Under the pieces are notes generated by a model. That model did not search any database. It was not told the DNA's origin and saw only the letters and a program-made list of their open reading frames with translations. A DNA stretch of 5,516 bases from Pedosphaera sp. (lineage in GTDB: Bacteria > Verrucomicrobiota > Verrucomicrobiae > Limisphaerales > Pedosphaeraceae), in NCBI GenBank assembly GCA_028293265.1, contig JAQGPB010000425.1:1-5516 (forward strand), written 5' to 3'. Made by a program: the position numbers and the translations under genes. Positions 1-5,516 of the stretch are shown piece by piece (position 1 is the stretch's first letter; every line of letters starts with the position of its first letter).

Positions 1-73
1 TCATTCCAATTCGCGGCTTGCCAGTCGGTCAAAGCTGAGGCTTACTTTCTCGGTTTGATTTTAACGCATTAGA
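1..73. other. Leader upstream of the carB half-gene, no gene recognised
   Basis: No plus-strand frame here reads as the N-terminal half of CarB or its linker. Frame 1 is open from the window edge to a TAG at 70-72, one base before the ATG at 74. Its 23 residues match nothing I recognise, so it could be chance or the tail of an unseen gene. The frame used by the downstream gene has a TAA at 62-64. A weak promoter-like TTGCCA lies at 18-23, but I see no convincing -10 partner. Confidence 0.5.
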
Positions 74-1864
74 ATGAATCGTGAACTTTTAGCCAAAGCG
101 AAATCGCTCGGTTTTTCCGACCGGCAAATTGCCCATCTTACAGGGCAGACGGAAGATGCCGTCCGTGCCGAACGCAAGCAACTTGGTCTGGTTCCCAGCT
201 ACCGGCTGGTGGATACCTGCGCCGCCGAATTCGAAGCCTACACGCCTTACTACTATTCGACCTACGATTGCGGCGATGACGAAATCAAGCCGACGGACAC
301 GCGCAAGGTGATGATTCTGGGCGGCGGGCCGAACCGGATCGGGCAGGGGATTGAATTTGATTATTGCTGCGTCCATGCCGCCTTCGCGCTGAAGGAGGAG
401 GGTTTTGAAACGTTGATGGTCAATTCGAATCCGGAAACGGTTTCGACGGATTACGACACGAGCGACAAGCTTTTTTTCGAGCCGCTCACGCTGGAGGATG
501 TGCTGCACATTTATGAGCGCGAAAAATGCTGGGGGGCGATCGCGCAGTTCGGCGGGCAGACGCCGCTTAATCTGGCGCTCGGCCTGCAAAAGAACGGCGT
601 GAACATCATCGGCACTTCGCCCCAAAGCATCGAGGTGGCCGAGGACCGCAAACTTTTTGCGGCGATGCTGCGCAAGCTGGATATTCCGCAGCCGCCCAAC
701 GGTCTGGCCACCAATGAACTGGAAGCTCTCGAAGCGGCGCACAAGCTGGGTTACCCGATTCTGGTGCGGCCTTCATTCGTCCTGGGCGGGCGGGCGATGC
801 AGATTGTTTATTCTGATTCCGAGCTGACGCATTACATGCGGTTCGCGGTTGAAGCTTCGCCGGAGCGCCCGGTGCTGGTGGACAAGTTTCTAGAAGACGC
901 GACCGAGGTGGACGTGGATTGCATCGCGGACGTGGGACACTTCGCGAACGCGGGCGAGGGGATCATCGTCATCGGCGGCATGCTGGAGCACATTGAATAT
1001 GCGGGCGTTCATTCCGGGGACGCCGCCATGGTGCTGCCGCCGCACACGCTTTCCCAAAAGGTGATTGACACCATCCGCGAATATACCCATGCGATGGCGC
1101 GCGAGTTGAAGGTGATCGGGCTGATGAATGTGCAATACGCCGTCAAGGGCGACACGGTGTATGTCCTGGAAGTGAACCCGCGCGCGTCGCGCACTGTGCC
1201 GTTCGTGAGCAAGGCCATCGGCATCCCGCTGGCGAAACTGGCCGCCAAGGTCATGGCTGGGAAAAAGCTCACCGAACTGAATTTCACCCAGGAAATCTGG
1301 ACGAAATATTGGGCGGTGAAGGAATCCGTTTTTCCGTTCAACCGTTTTCATGGGCAGGACATTTTGCTTTCGCCCGAAATGCGTTCGACCGGCGAGGTGA
1401 TGGGGCTGGATGCCGATTTGGGCATCGCCTACGCGAAATCACAGATGGCGGCCAACGCGCCATTGCCGCTCAGCGGGCGGGTGTTCATCAGCGTGAGTGA
1501 CGCGCATAAACCGGAGGTTGCCGCCGTGGCGCGGGAGTTTGCGAACCTTGGTTTTGATTTGATTTCCACGAGCGGCACGGCGGCGGTGCTGGAAAAGGCC
1601 GGACTCAAAGTGCAGCGCATTTTCAAGCTTACCGAGGGCCGGCCCAACGCCCTCGACCTGTTGAAGAACCGTGAAATCCAACTCGTCATCAACACGCCCG
1701 CCGGCCAGACCCCGCGCGCGGATGAGGTAAAAATCCGCACCACGGCGGTTTATACGGGGACGCCGATCATGACCACGTTGAGCGGGGCCAAGGCAGCGGC
1801 GCTAGGTATAGCAGCGTTGAAAAAGAGCGGCTATGCAGTTCGGACGGTGCAGGAATATCATTGA
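74..1864 (+). CDS. carB: Carbamoyl-phosphate synthase large subunit, C-terminal half (split CarB)
   Basis: This is a 596-residue protein matching the second half of CarB, which is about 1070 residues long in E. coli. It would catalyse the carbamate-to-carbamoyl-phosphate step, feeding pyrimidine and arginine synthesis in the cytoplasm. Residues 1-55 are the end of the oligomerisation domain, including VDTCAAEF at 46-53. The pre-ATP-grasp fold follows, with GGGPNRIGQGIEFDY at 83-97, NPETVSTDYD at 119-128 and QFGGQT at 158-163. The ATP-grasp core has RPSFVLGGRAM at 232-242 and the metal-binding E366-V-N368-P-R. The allosteric MGS-like domain runs from about 468 to 596, with TSGTA at 499-503 and INTPAG from 539. 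The carboxyphosphate (N-terminal) half is absent. A TAA at 62-64 blocks upstream extension, so ATG 74 is the start, and no Shine-Dalgarno is evident. Split carB genes are known in Methanocaldococcus jannaschii and Aquifex aeolicus. A disrupted fused gene is less likely, because the break falls at a domain boundary and the 596 codons are intact. Confidence 0.95.
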   Translation: MNRELLAKAKSLGFSDRQIAHLTGQTEDAVRAERKQLGLVPSYRLVDTCAAEFEAYTPYYYSTYDCGDDEIKPTDTRKVMILGGGPNRIGQGIEFDYCCVHAAFALKEEGFETLMVNSNPETVSTDYDTSDKLFFEPLTLEDVLHIYEREKCWGAIAQFGGQTPLNLALGLQKNGVNIIGTSPQSIEVAEDRKLFAAMLRKLDIPQPPNGLATNELEALEAAHKLGYPILVRPSFVLGGRAMQIVYSDSELTHYMRFAVEASPERPVLVDKFLEDATEVDVDCIADVGHFANAGEGIIVIGGMLEHIEYAGVHSGDAAMVLPPHTLSQKVIDTIREYTHAMARELKVIGLMNVQYAVKGDTVYVLEVNPRASRTVPFVSKAIGIPLAKLAAKVMAGKKLTELNFTQEIWTKYWAVKESVFPFNRFHGQDILLSPEMRSTGEVMGLDADLGIAYAKSQMAANAPLPLSGRVFISVSDAHKPEVAAVAREFANLGFDLISTSGTAAVLEKAGLKVQRIFKLTEGRPNALDLLKNREIQLVINTPAGQTPRADEVKIRTTAVYTGTPIMTTLSGAKAAALGIAALKKSGYAVRTVQEYH

Positions 1865-1900
1865 GTTTGCTGCAACTTCAAATCAGCGGTACCTTCTGGC

Positions 1901-1923
1901 CGCTTTGGGAACTCTCCCAAGCG
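1901..1923 (+). terminator. Hairpin in the convergent gap, probable carB terminator
   Basis: TTGGGA at 1905-1910 pairs perfectly with TCCCAA at 1915-1920 around the loop ACTC. CGC (1901-1903) pairs with GCG (1921-1923) across one bulged T, giving about nine pairs. A modest T-rich stretch (ATTGTTTTAT) follows some bases later on the plus strand, so the terminator is imperfect for carB. On the minus strand the bases after the hairpin are not T-rich, but the stem could still slow transcription of the propeller gene. A weaker alternative stem, AGCGG 1885-1889 with CCGCT 1900-1904, overlaps it. Confidence 0.5.
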
Positions 1924-1927
1924 CGTG

Positions 1928-3163
1928 CTATTGTTTTATCCTGAAGAATGAATTCGTATTGGTGGTCGGCAAAAAAATTTGATTCATTCCATTGGTGATG
2001 ACAGGCGCGTTTGTCAACGTCACCCAATTCGTCCCGGTCAAATCGGTGTTCTGTTGCAAACCAAAACCCGCCGCTGTGGTGGGCCACGAAACGACCATCA
2101 GGCCATTTGACAATGCGCTGCTTAACAGCACCTCGGGAGGTGAAACGTAAATATGCCCCCCGTTCATGCTGAAAACATTGTTAACACCTGCTACCACGAG
2201 TTTCCTGCCATCCGACGATACAGCTGCGCTTTGCCAAAATACACCGCTTAAATTATTCGAGACCCAGTTGAGGCCTGAATTGGTCGAAGTAAAAACCGGG
2301 CCGGGGCCTGTTGAAGCATTGTTGTAATCGGTAACCGCCATAAGGGTGCTTCCATCGCTTGAACAAGTCAGAAACTGATAATAGCCGGTGGGCACTCCAG
2401 CAGCCAGCGTCCAACTCTGGCCCGAATTGGTCGAAGTGTAAATTCCTCCGGGATCACTCGCCACCGCCAAATTTATCCCATCGGCTGAGGATGCGGCACA
2501 AGACCAACTCTTGCCCGACAAAATATTGGTCGCCCAGGTGGTGCCTGAATCGGCCGAAGTATAAATTGGCCGGATGGTGCTTCCTTGTCCATAAGGCATG
2601 GCGATCAGTTTGCCGCCATCTGCAGAAGTGGCTACGGCCCTCCAAAACGCAACGGGCAGATTATTCGATGTCCAGGTAGCCCCAGAATCAGCCGAGGTAT
2701 AGACTGGGCCCGTGGGACCGCTGAAAAACGTCCCAGCCGCGGCGATCAGTTTGCTCCCGTCCGCAGAACTGGCGATTGAAGCCCAATTTACATGCGGGAC
2801 GGAACGATTTGTCCAAGTGGTTCCCGAATCGGCGGAGGTGTAAATTGTTCCGTTGACCCCACTCGCTCCCGCCGCCAATTTGGTTCCATCGGCTGACGAG
2901 GTGACGCATTCCCATCTCAAAGTTGGTGCGCCCGTTATTTTCCAGGTGGCACCAGAATTTGTCGAAATGAAGATTGAACCAACCGTGGCACCCTGTCCTC
3001 CCATTACAGCCACCAATTTGGTGCCATCCGCTGAACAAGCAATGCCTTTCCAGTTGAAATTAGGTGCGGTGGTCAGCATCCAATTTTGGGCAGGCAGGGA
3101 ATGGGTGGCCATCAATATGCCAATGGCAAACAGGTGCAGTACAAACGGACGTCGCGCGTTCAT
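1928..3163 (-). CDS. Secreted seven-bladed beta-propeller with Asp-box (BNR-like) repeats
   Basis: This is a 411-residue protein of unknown function. Residues 1-25 look like a Sec signal peptide: two Arg, a hydrophobic stretch FVLHLFAIGILMA, and likely cleavage after SLPA before QNW. Seven repeats of 42-48 residues follow, each beginning near W38, W84, W127, W174, W220, Y262 and W310 with an S(A/S)DG-x-x-L strand. Six carry an Asp-box, S(T/A)(N/D)SG-x-x-W, ending at W74, W117, W164, W210, W251 and W300. Repeat 7 lacks the box. The segment around W28 supplies a matching strand, so the ring probably closes between the two ends. From about residue 343 comes a small C-terminal domain (VVSWP, LQQNTDL, NWVTLTNAP, FFRIK) that I recall from Verrucomicrobiota secreted proteins. 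I see no sialidase catalytic set (FRIP motif, Arg triad), so an enzyme role is not supported. Binding or a scaffold role is a guess. Start ATG 3163 has no clear Shine-Dalgarno but gives a complete signal peptide. Confidence 0.85.
   Translation of the reverse strand: MNARRPFVLHLFAIGILMATHSLPAQNWMLTTAPNFNWKGIACSADGTKLVAVMGGQGATVGSIFISTNSGATWKITGAPTLRWECVTSSADGTKLAAGASGVNGTIYTSADSGTTWTNRSVPHVNWASIASSADGSKLIAAAGTFFSGPTGPVYTSADSGATWTSNNLPVAFWRAVATSADGGKLIAMPYGQGSTIRPIYTSADSGTTWATNILSGKSWSCAASSADGINLAVASDPGGIYTSTNSGQSWTLAAGVPTGYYQFLTCSSDGSTLMAVTDYNNASTGPGPVFTSTNSGLNWVSNNLSGVFWQSAAVSSDGRKLVVAGVNNVFSMNGGHIYVSPPEVLLSSALSNGLMVVSWPTTAAGFGLQQNTDLTGTNWVTLTNAPVITNGMNQIFLPTTNTNSFFRIKQ
2141..3082 (-). repeat. 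Seven tandem propeller-blade repeats within the secreted protein gene
   Basis: The gene segment for residues 28-341 is a run of degenerate repeats of about 126-144 bases. The Asp-box stretch is the best conserved at DNA level. On the plus strand, related GAATC-GGC-GA-GT-TAAATT-like words recur near 2546-2568, 2686-2708 and 2825-2847. A variant (GAATTGGTCGAAGT) recurs near 2278-2291 and 2424-2437. The copies have diverged enough that this is an old internal duplication and not a recent perfect tandem array. Confidence 0.75.
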
Positions 3164-3187
3164 AAGACAAAGTTGGATCGGCCATCA

Positions 3188-3210
3188 AGCTGGGTTCATT
3201 CAGCCCGGCT
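3188..3210 (-). repeat. Small inverted repeat in the leader of the propeller gene
   Basis: AGCTGGG at 3188-3194 can pair with CCCGGCT at 3204-3210, including one G-T pair, around a nine-base loop. It lies 24-47 bases upstream of the propeller start and would fall in its 5' leader if transcription starts further up. No minus-strand T-tract follows, so it is not an obvious attenuator. Its role is unknown and it may be chance. Confidence 0.3.
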
Positions 3211-3281
3211 CTCACTTAATTTTGATTTTGGGCTTTCAAACTCACTTTGTCCATGACTTTGTATTCGTCGCGAATCACCCA

Positions 3282-3311
3282 GACCAATGTTCACCTTCTT
3301 TCCCATTGGTC
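3282..3311 (-). repeat. Perfect 8-bp inverted repeat overlapping the lysR stop codon
   Basis: GACCAATG at 3282-3289 is the exact reverse complement of CATTGGTC at 3304-3311. The 14-base loop is pyrimidine-rich on the plus strand and so reads GGAAAGAAGG on the lysR mRNA. The stem includes two bases of the lysR stop codon (3312-3310). No U-tract follows on the minus strand, so a classic intrinsic terminator is not supported. It may protect the mRNA 3' end or act as a non-canonical terminator. A smaller stem, ATTCG/CGAAT at 3263-3275, lies just downstream in lysR direction. Confidence 0.45.
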
Positions 3312-4233
3312 ATTCAGAATGTTTTACTTCTTTTGCTCCAAGCAATAAATTGACAAACCGCTTCGCCTGCGGGGTCAGGACCTTTCCTTTGCGCAGCACG
3401 ACGCCGTAGGTGCGGGTGGGGAAGAATTCACCAGCAGGGAGGACTTCCAGTTTTTCGCGGCCAGTGAGGCCGATGCTGATGATGATGGAAATGCCAAGGC
3501 CGAGTTCGACGTATTTCTTGATGCCTTCCCAGCCGCCGACTTCCATCGCGACTTGATAACTGAGCCCATGATTCTTGAAGGTGCTGTCCACCATCGGCCA
3601 GGTGCTGAGATTGCGCGGCGGCAGGATGAGCGGGTAGCGGCTGATTTCTTCCAAGGTGAGTTTTTTCTGCCGCGCGAGCGGATGTCCCAGGCAGGTGATG
3701 ACCACCGGATCATAGGAGACAATCGGGTGAAATTCGATGTCCGGAGGCACGGTCATCAGCGGCCCGACGGCGAAATCCACCAAGCCCGAGCGCAATCGTT
3801 CCAAGCCTTCCAATCCGGTGACGTTATGCAGGCGCAATTCAATGCCGGGATGCGCGCGACGAAATGCTTCAACGTACTCAGGCAAAAAATAGAGAATGGT
3901 CGAGGCGCCGGCGGCGACTTCGATGCGGCCTTCGTCCGCGTCCCGGCGGCGATAGCTGAATTGCTCATCCAAATTTTCGAGTTGTTCGATGAGCGGCATG
4001 GCCATTTCAAAGAGCAATTCGCCGTCGTGGGTGAGCTGGATTTTTGAGCCGAGGCGGGAAAACAATTTAACGCCCATTTCGCCTTCGAGGCTTTGAATCT
4101 GCTGCGAAACGGTGGGCTGGCTGCGGCCCATGCGCTTGGCGGCCTTGGACACGCTGCCGGTCATTGCGGCGTAGCAAAAGCCGCGCAATTGCTGGCAGCG
4201 GTTTTGTTTGTACCGGTAGCCCGAGGGATTCAT
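3310..4233 (-). CDS. LysR-type transcriptional regulator
   Basis: Starting from ATG 4233 this gives 307 residues, the usual LysR length of about 300. The N-terminal winged helix-turn-helix is clear: QQLRGFCYAAMTGSVSKAAKR at 14-34, then MGRSQPTVSQQIQSLE at 35-50, GVKLFSR soon after, and a helical linker to about residue 90. The effector-binding domain begins near RIEVAAGASTILYFLPEYVEAF and contains the typical HPGIEL and LGHPLA segments. It acts as a cytoplasmic DNA-binding oligomer, but its ligand cannot be told from the sequence. The frame is open up to 4320, but the extra 29 residues do not resemble a LysR N-terminus and would run across the palindrome at 4264-4279, so ATG 4233 is preferred. 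A GGGAG lies about 16 bases upstream, too far for a good ribosome site. The gene is divergent from aceB, a classical arrangement for a LysR regulator and its target. Regulation of aceB is inferred from this position alone. Confidence 0.92.
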   Translation of the reverse strand: MNPSGYRYKQNRCQQLRGFCYAAMTGSVSKAAKRMGRSQPTVSQQIQSLEGEMGVKLFSRLGSKIQLTHDGELLFEMAMPLIEQLENLDEQFSYRRRDADEGRIEVAAGASTILYFLPEYVEAFRRAHPGIELRLHNVTGLEGLERLRSGLVDFAVGPLMTVPPDIEFHPIVSYDPVVITCLGHPLARQKKLTLEEISRYPLILPPRNLSTWPMVDSTFKNHGLSYQVAMEVGGWEGIKKYVELGLGISIIISIGLTGREKLEVLPAGEFFPTRTYGVVLRKGKVLTPQAKRFVNLLLGAKEVKHSE

Positions 4234-4263
4234 AAATGCTATGGTTCCACTCCCTTTCTGAAC

Positions 4264-4279
4264 TTGCTGTAAACAGCAA
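4264..4279. promoter_or_regulatory. 16-bp palindrome, candidate operator between lysR and aceB
   Basis: TTGCTGT at 4264-4270 and ACAGCAA at 4273-4279 are perfect inverted 7-mers separated by AA. The site lies 31-46 bases upstream of the lysR start, inside the 231-bp divergent region. LysR-type proteins bind dyads with a T-N11-A core. This one is close in size but has an even spacing (T-N12-A), so the family fit is loose. It would sit just downstream of the candidate lysR promoter, a position suited to autorepression. Confidence 0.45.
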
Positions 4280-4291
4280 ACAACTTCGCCT

Positions 4292-4320
4292 AAACTACAC
4301 GCGCGCAACGACACTGGCAA
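4292..4320 (-). promoter_or_regulatory. Candidate lysR promoter
   Basis: On the minus strand TTGCCA (4320-4315) is followed after exactly 17 bases by TAGTTT (4297-4292). The -35 is good (TTG-CA) and the -10 is poor (three of six consensus positions). Predicted transcription would begin near 4285, just before the palindrome. It is weak by sequence and supported mainly by spacing and location. Confidence 0.3.
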
Positions 4321-4384
4321 ACGGTATTGGCCCGGTTTATGATGCCATTGAAATTTCCGATTTTTCGATTGCGCCTTTTGAGGC

Positions 4385-4390
4385 TATAAA
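4385..4390 (+). promoter_or_regulatory. Candidate -10 element of aceB
   Basis: TATAAA matches five of six -10 consensus bases and lies about 75 bases before the aceB ATG. No good -35 lies 16-18 bases upstream (TTTTCG or TTTCGA only), which is common at activator-dependent promoters. TTGAAATTTCCGA at 4348-4360, containing the 8-bp palindrome GAAATTTC, fits a loose T-N11-A LysR box just upstream of it. Both calls are speculative. Confidence 0.3.
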
Positions 4391-4464
4391 AACATAGGAC
4401 GCCATGACGATGTTGCACGCAAAATCGTCGGGGCATGAGAGTCGAAAAAAATAACAAAAATCCA

Positions 4465-5516
4465 ATGACAACCATTAAAACTCCATCGGGACTCGAACTT
4501 CTCGGGCCGGTCACCGGCACTCACGGCGAAATCCTCACCCCGGCCGCGCTCGATTTTTTTTGCGCGCTGCAGCGCGAATTCAATCCGCGCCGCCTGGATT
4601 TGCTGGCGCAACGCAGAGCCCGCCGACAGGCGATTGACAAAGGCGAAATGCCCGGTTTCCTGGCCGAAACCAAATCGGTTCGCGAAAGCGACTGGCAGGT
4701 GGAACCGGTGCCGGCGGATTTGCAGAACCGGCGGGTCGAGATCACCGGGCCGGTGGACCGCAAGATGGTGATCAACGCCCTTAATTCCGGGGCAAATTGT
4801 TACATGGCGGATTTCGAGGATTCGCATTCGCCGACCTGGTCCGGCACGCTGGACGGACAGATCAATGTGCGCGACGCCGTGCGCGGCGACATTGAGTTTC
4901 AAAGCCCGGAAGGGAAGCGTTACACGTTGAACGAAAAAGTGGCGACGATGCTGGTGCGGCCGCGCGGCTGGCATCTGACGGAAAAGCATGTGCGCGTGGA
5001 CGGGCAGTTTGCGTCGGGCAGCCTGTTTGATTTCGCGATGTATTTTTTTCACAACGCCCAGGAGCGGGTGAAACGCGGCTCGGGCGTTTATTTTTATCTG
5101 CCCAAGATGGAATCGTACCTGGAGGCGCGATTGTGGAACGATGTTTTTGTGAAGGCGCAAAATTTGCTCGGATTGCCGCAGGGGAGCATCAAGGCCACGG
5201 TGCTCATCGAGACCATTCTCGCCAGTTTTCAAATGGAGGAAATTCTTTATGAGTTGCGGCGGCACAGCGCGGGGCTGAATTGCGGGCGTTGGGATTATAT
5301 TTTCAGCTACATCAAAAAATTTGCCCGCCGGCCGGAATTTCTCGTGCCCGACCGCGCGCAGGTCACAATGACGACGCCGTTCATGCGGGCTTATGCGCTG
5401 GCGTGCATCAAGGCCTGTCACAAACGCGGCGCGTTTGCGATGGGCGGCATGGCGGCTTACATCCCGATCAAAACCGACGCCGCCGCCAATGAAAAAGCGT
5501 TGGAAAAAGTGCGCGA
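4465..5516 (+). CDS. aceB: Malate synthase A, N-terminal two thirds (cut by window end)
   Basis: The enzyme condenses glyoxylate with acetyl-CoA to give malate in the glyoxylate cycle. The window holds 350 codons plus two bases with no stop; E. coli AceB is about 533 residues, so roughly the last third is missing, including the expected catalytic Asp base. Visible family motifs are [20 protein letters not shown] (about 91-110), [25 protein letters not shown] with R165 and R167 (one being the expected catalytic Arg), [13 protein letters not shown], and LIETI with E249. The family signature H267[13 protein letters not shown] follows, with D277, then [18 protein letters not shown]249 and D277 are the probable Mg ligands. 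ATG 4465 is chosen because MTTIKTPSG aligns with the family start. An in-frame ATG at 4435 would add ten Lys/Asn-rich residues. Neither has a Shine-Dalgarno. The gene is divergent from lysR. No isocitrate lyase gene is in view; it could lie downstream. Confidence 0.96.
   Translation, partial: MTTIKTPSGLELLGPVTGTHGEILTPAALDFFCALQREFNPRRLDLLAQRRARRQAIDKGEMPGFLAETKSVRESDWQVEPVPADLQNRRVEITGPVDRKMVINALNSGANCYMADFEDSHSPTWSGTLDGQINVRDAVRGDIEFQSPEGKRYTLNEKVATMLVRPRGWHLTEKHVRVDGQFASGSLFDFAMYFFHNAQERVKRGSGVYFYLPKMESYLEARLWNDVFVKAQNLLGLPQGSIKATVLIETILASFQMEEILYELRRHSAGLNCGRWDYIFSYIKKFARRPEFLVPDRAQVTMTTPFMRAYALACIKACHKRGAFAMGGMAAYIPIKTDAAANEKALEKVR

Noticed and set aside
1..72. End of a carB1 partner gene in frame 1
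   Set aside because: The 23 visible residues do not match the C-terminal region of the CarB N-half or its linker, so there is no support for that identity.
89..742. Minus-strand open frame (217 codons) opposite carB
   Set aside because: It lies fully inside the conserved CarB coding region and has an Arg-rich composition without recognisable motifs.
1928..3163. Sialidase or glycosidase function for the Asp-box protein
   Set aside because: Asp-boxes alone are structural. No FRIP motif, catalytic Arg triad or other glycosidase signature is seen.
2853..3353. Plus-strand open frame (166 codons) over the propeller start and gap
   Set aside because: Most of it is antisense to the signal peptide and first blades. 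The remainder in the gap has no recognisable domain and no start signal.
3553..4047. Plus-strand open frame (164 codons) opposite lysR
   Set aside because: It is antisense to the well-conserved LysR effector domain and the translation shows no family features.
4234..4320. N-terminal extension of LysR by 29 residues
   Set aside because: The added residues do not resemble LysR N-termini, and they would make the palindrome and candidate promoter coding. ATG 4233 gives the normal family length.
4315..4331. Possible sigma-54 promoter (TGGCAA...TTGG) before aceB
   Set aside because: The spacing between the GG and the downstream GC is wrong for the -24/-12 class.
4384..5421. Long minus-strand open frame (345 codons) opposite aceB
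   Set aside because: The plus strand encodes a clear malate synthase over the whole length. The antisense translation is rich in His, Arg and Pro, shows no domain, and is the usual shadow of a GC-biased gene.

Overview
The window most likely comes from a Verrucomicrobiota chromosome, of the Limisphaerales/Pedosphaera type. The best clue is the secreted beta-propeller protein. It ends in a short Trp/Asn-rich C-terminal domain (a VVSWP...GF.LQQNTDL...NWV pattern closing in FFRIK) that I recall as common in large secreted proteins of that lineage. Moderately high GC and start codons without clear Shine-Dalgarno sequences fit this but do not prove it. The assignment is inference, because no rRNA or other phylogenetic marker is present.

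Layout: (1) 1-73 is a leader with no recognisable gene. (2) 74-1864 (+) is the C-terminal half of the carbamoyl-phosphate synthase large subunit, encoded as a free-standing gene with its own ATG and an in-frame stop just upstream. This is a split-carB arrangement. (3) 1865-1927 is a short convergent gap with a good hairpin that probably terminates carB. (4) 1928-3163 (-) encodes an exported seven-bladed propeller with Asp-box repeats. (5) 3164-3309 is a gap with several inverted repeats. (6) 3310-4233 (-) encodes a LysR-type regulator. (7) 4234-4464 is a divergent promoter region with a 16-bp palindrome. (8) 4465 to the window end (+) is malate synthase A, cut off by the window edge after 350 codons.

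The genes do not form one pathway. carB belongs to pyrimidine and arginine synthesis, and the propeller is an orphan exported protein. The one convincing functional pairing is the divergent lysR/aceB couple, where the regulator may control entry into the glyoxylate shunt. I see no mobile element, CRISPR array, tRNA or rRNA. The points most worth a second look are the split carB, the palindrome between lysR and aceB, and the circularly closed propeller. None of them amounts to clear evidence of a new system.
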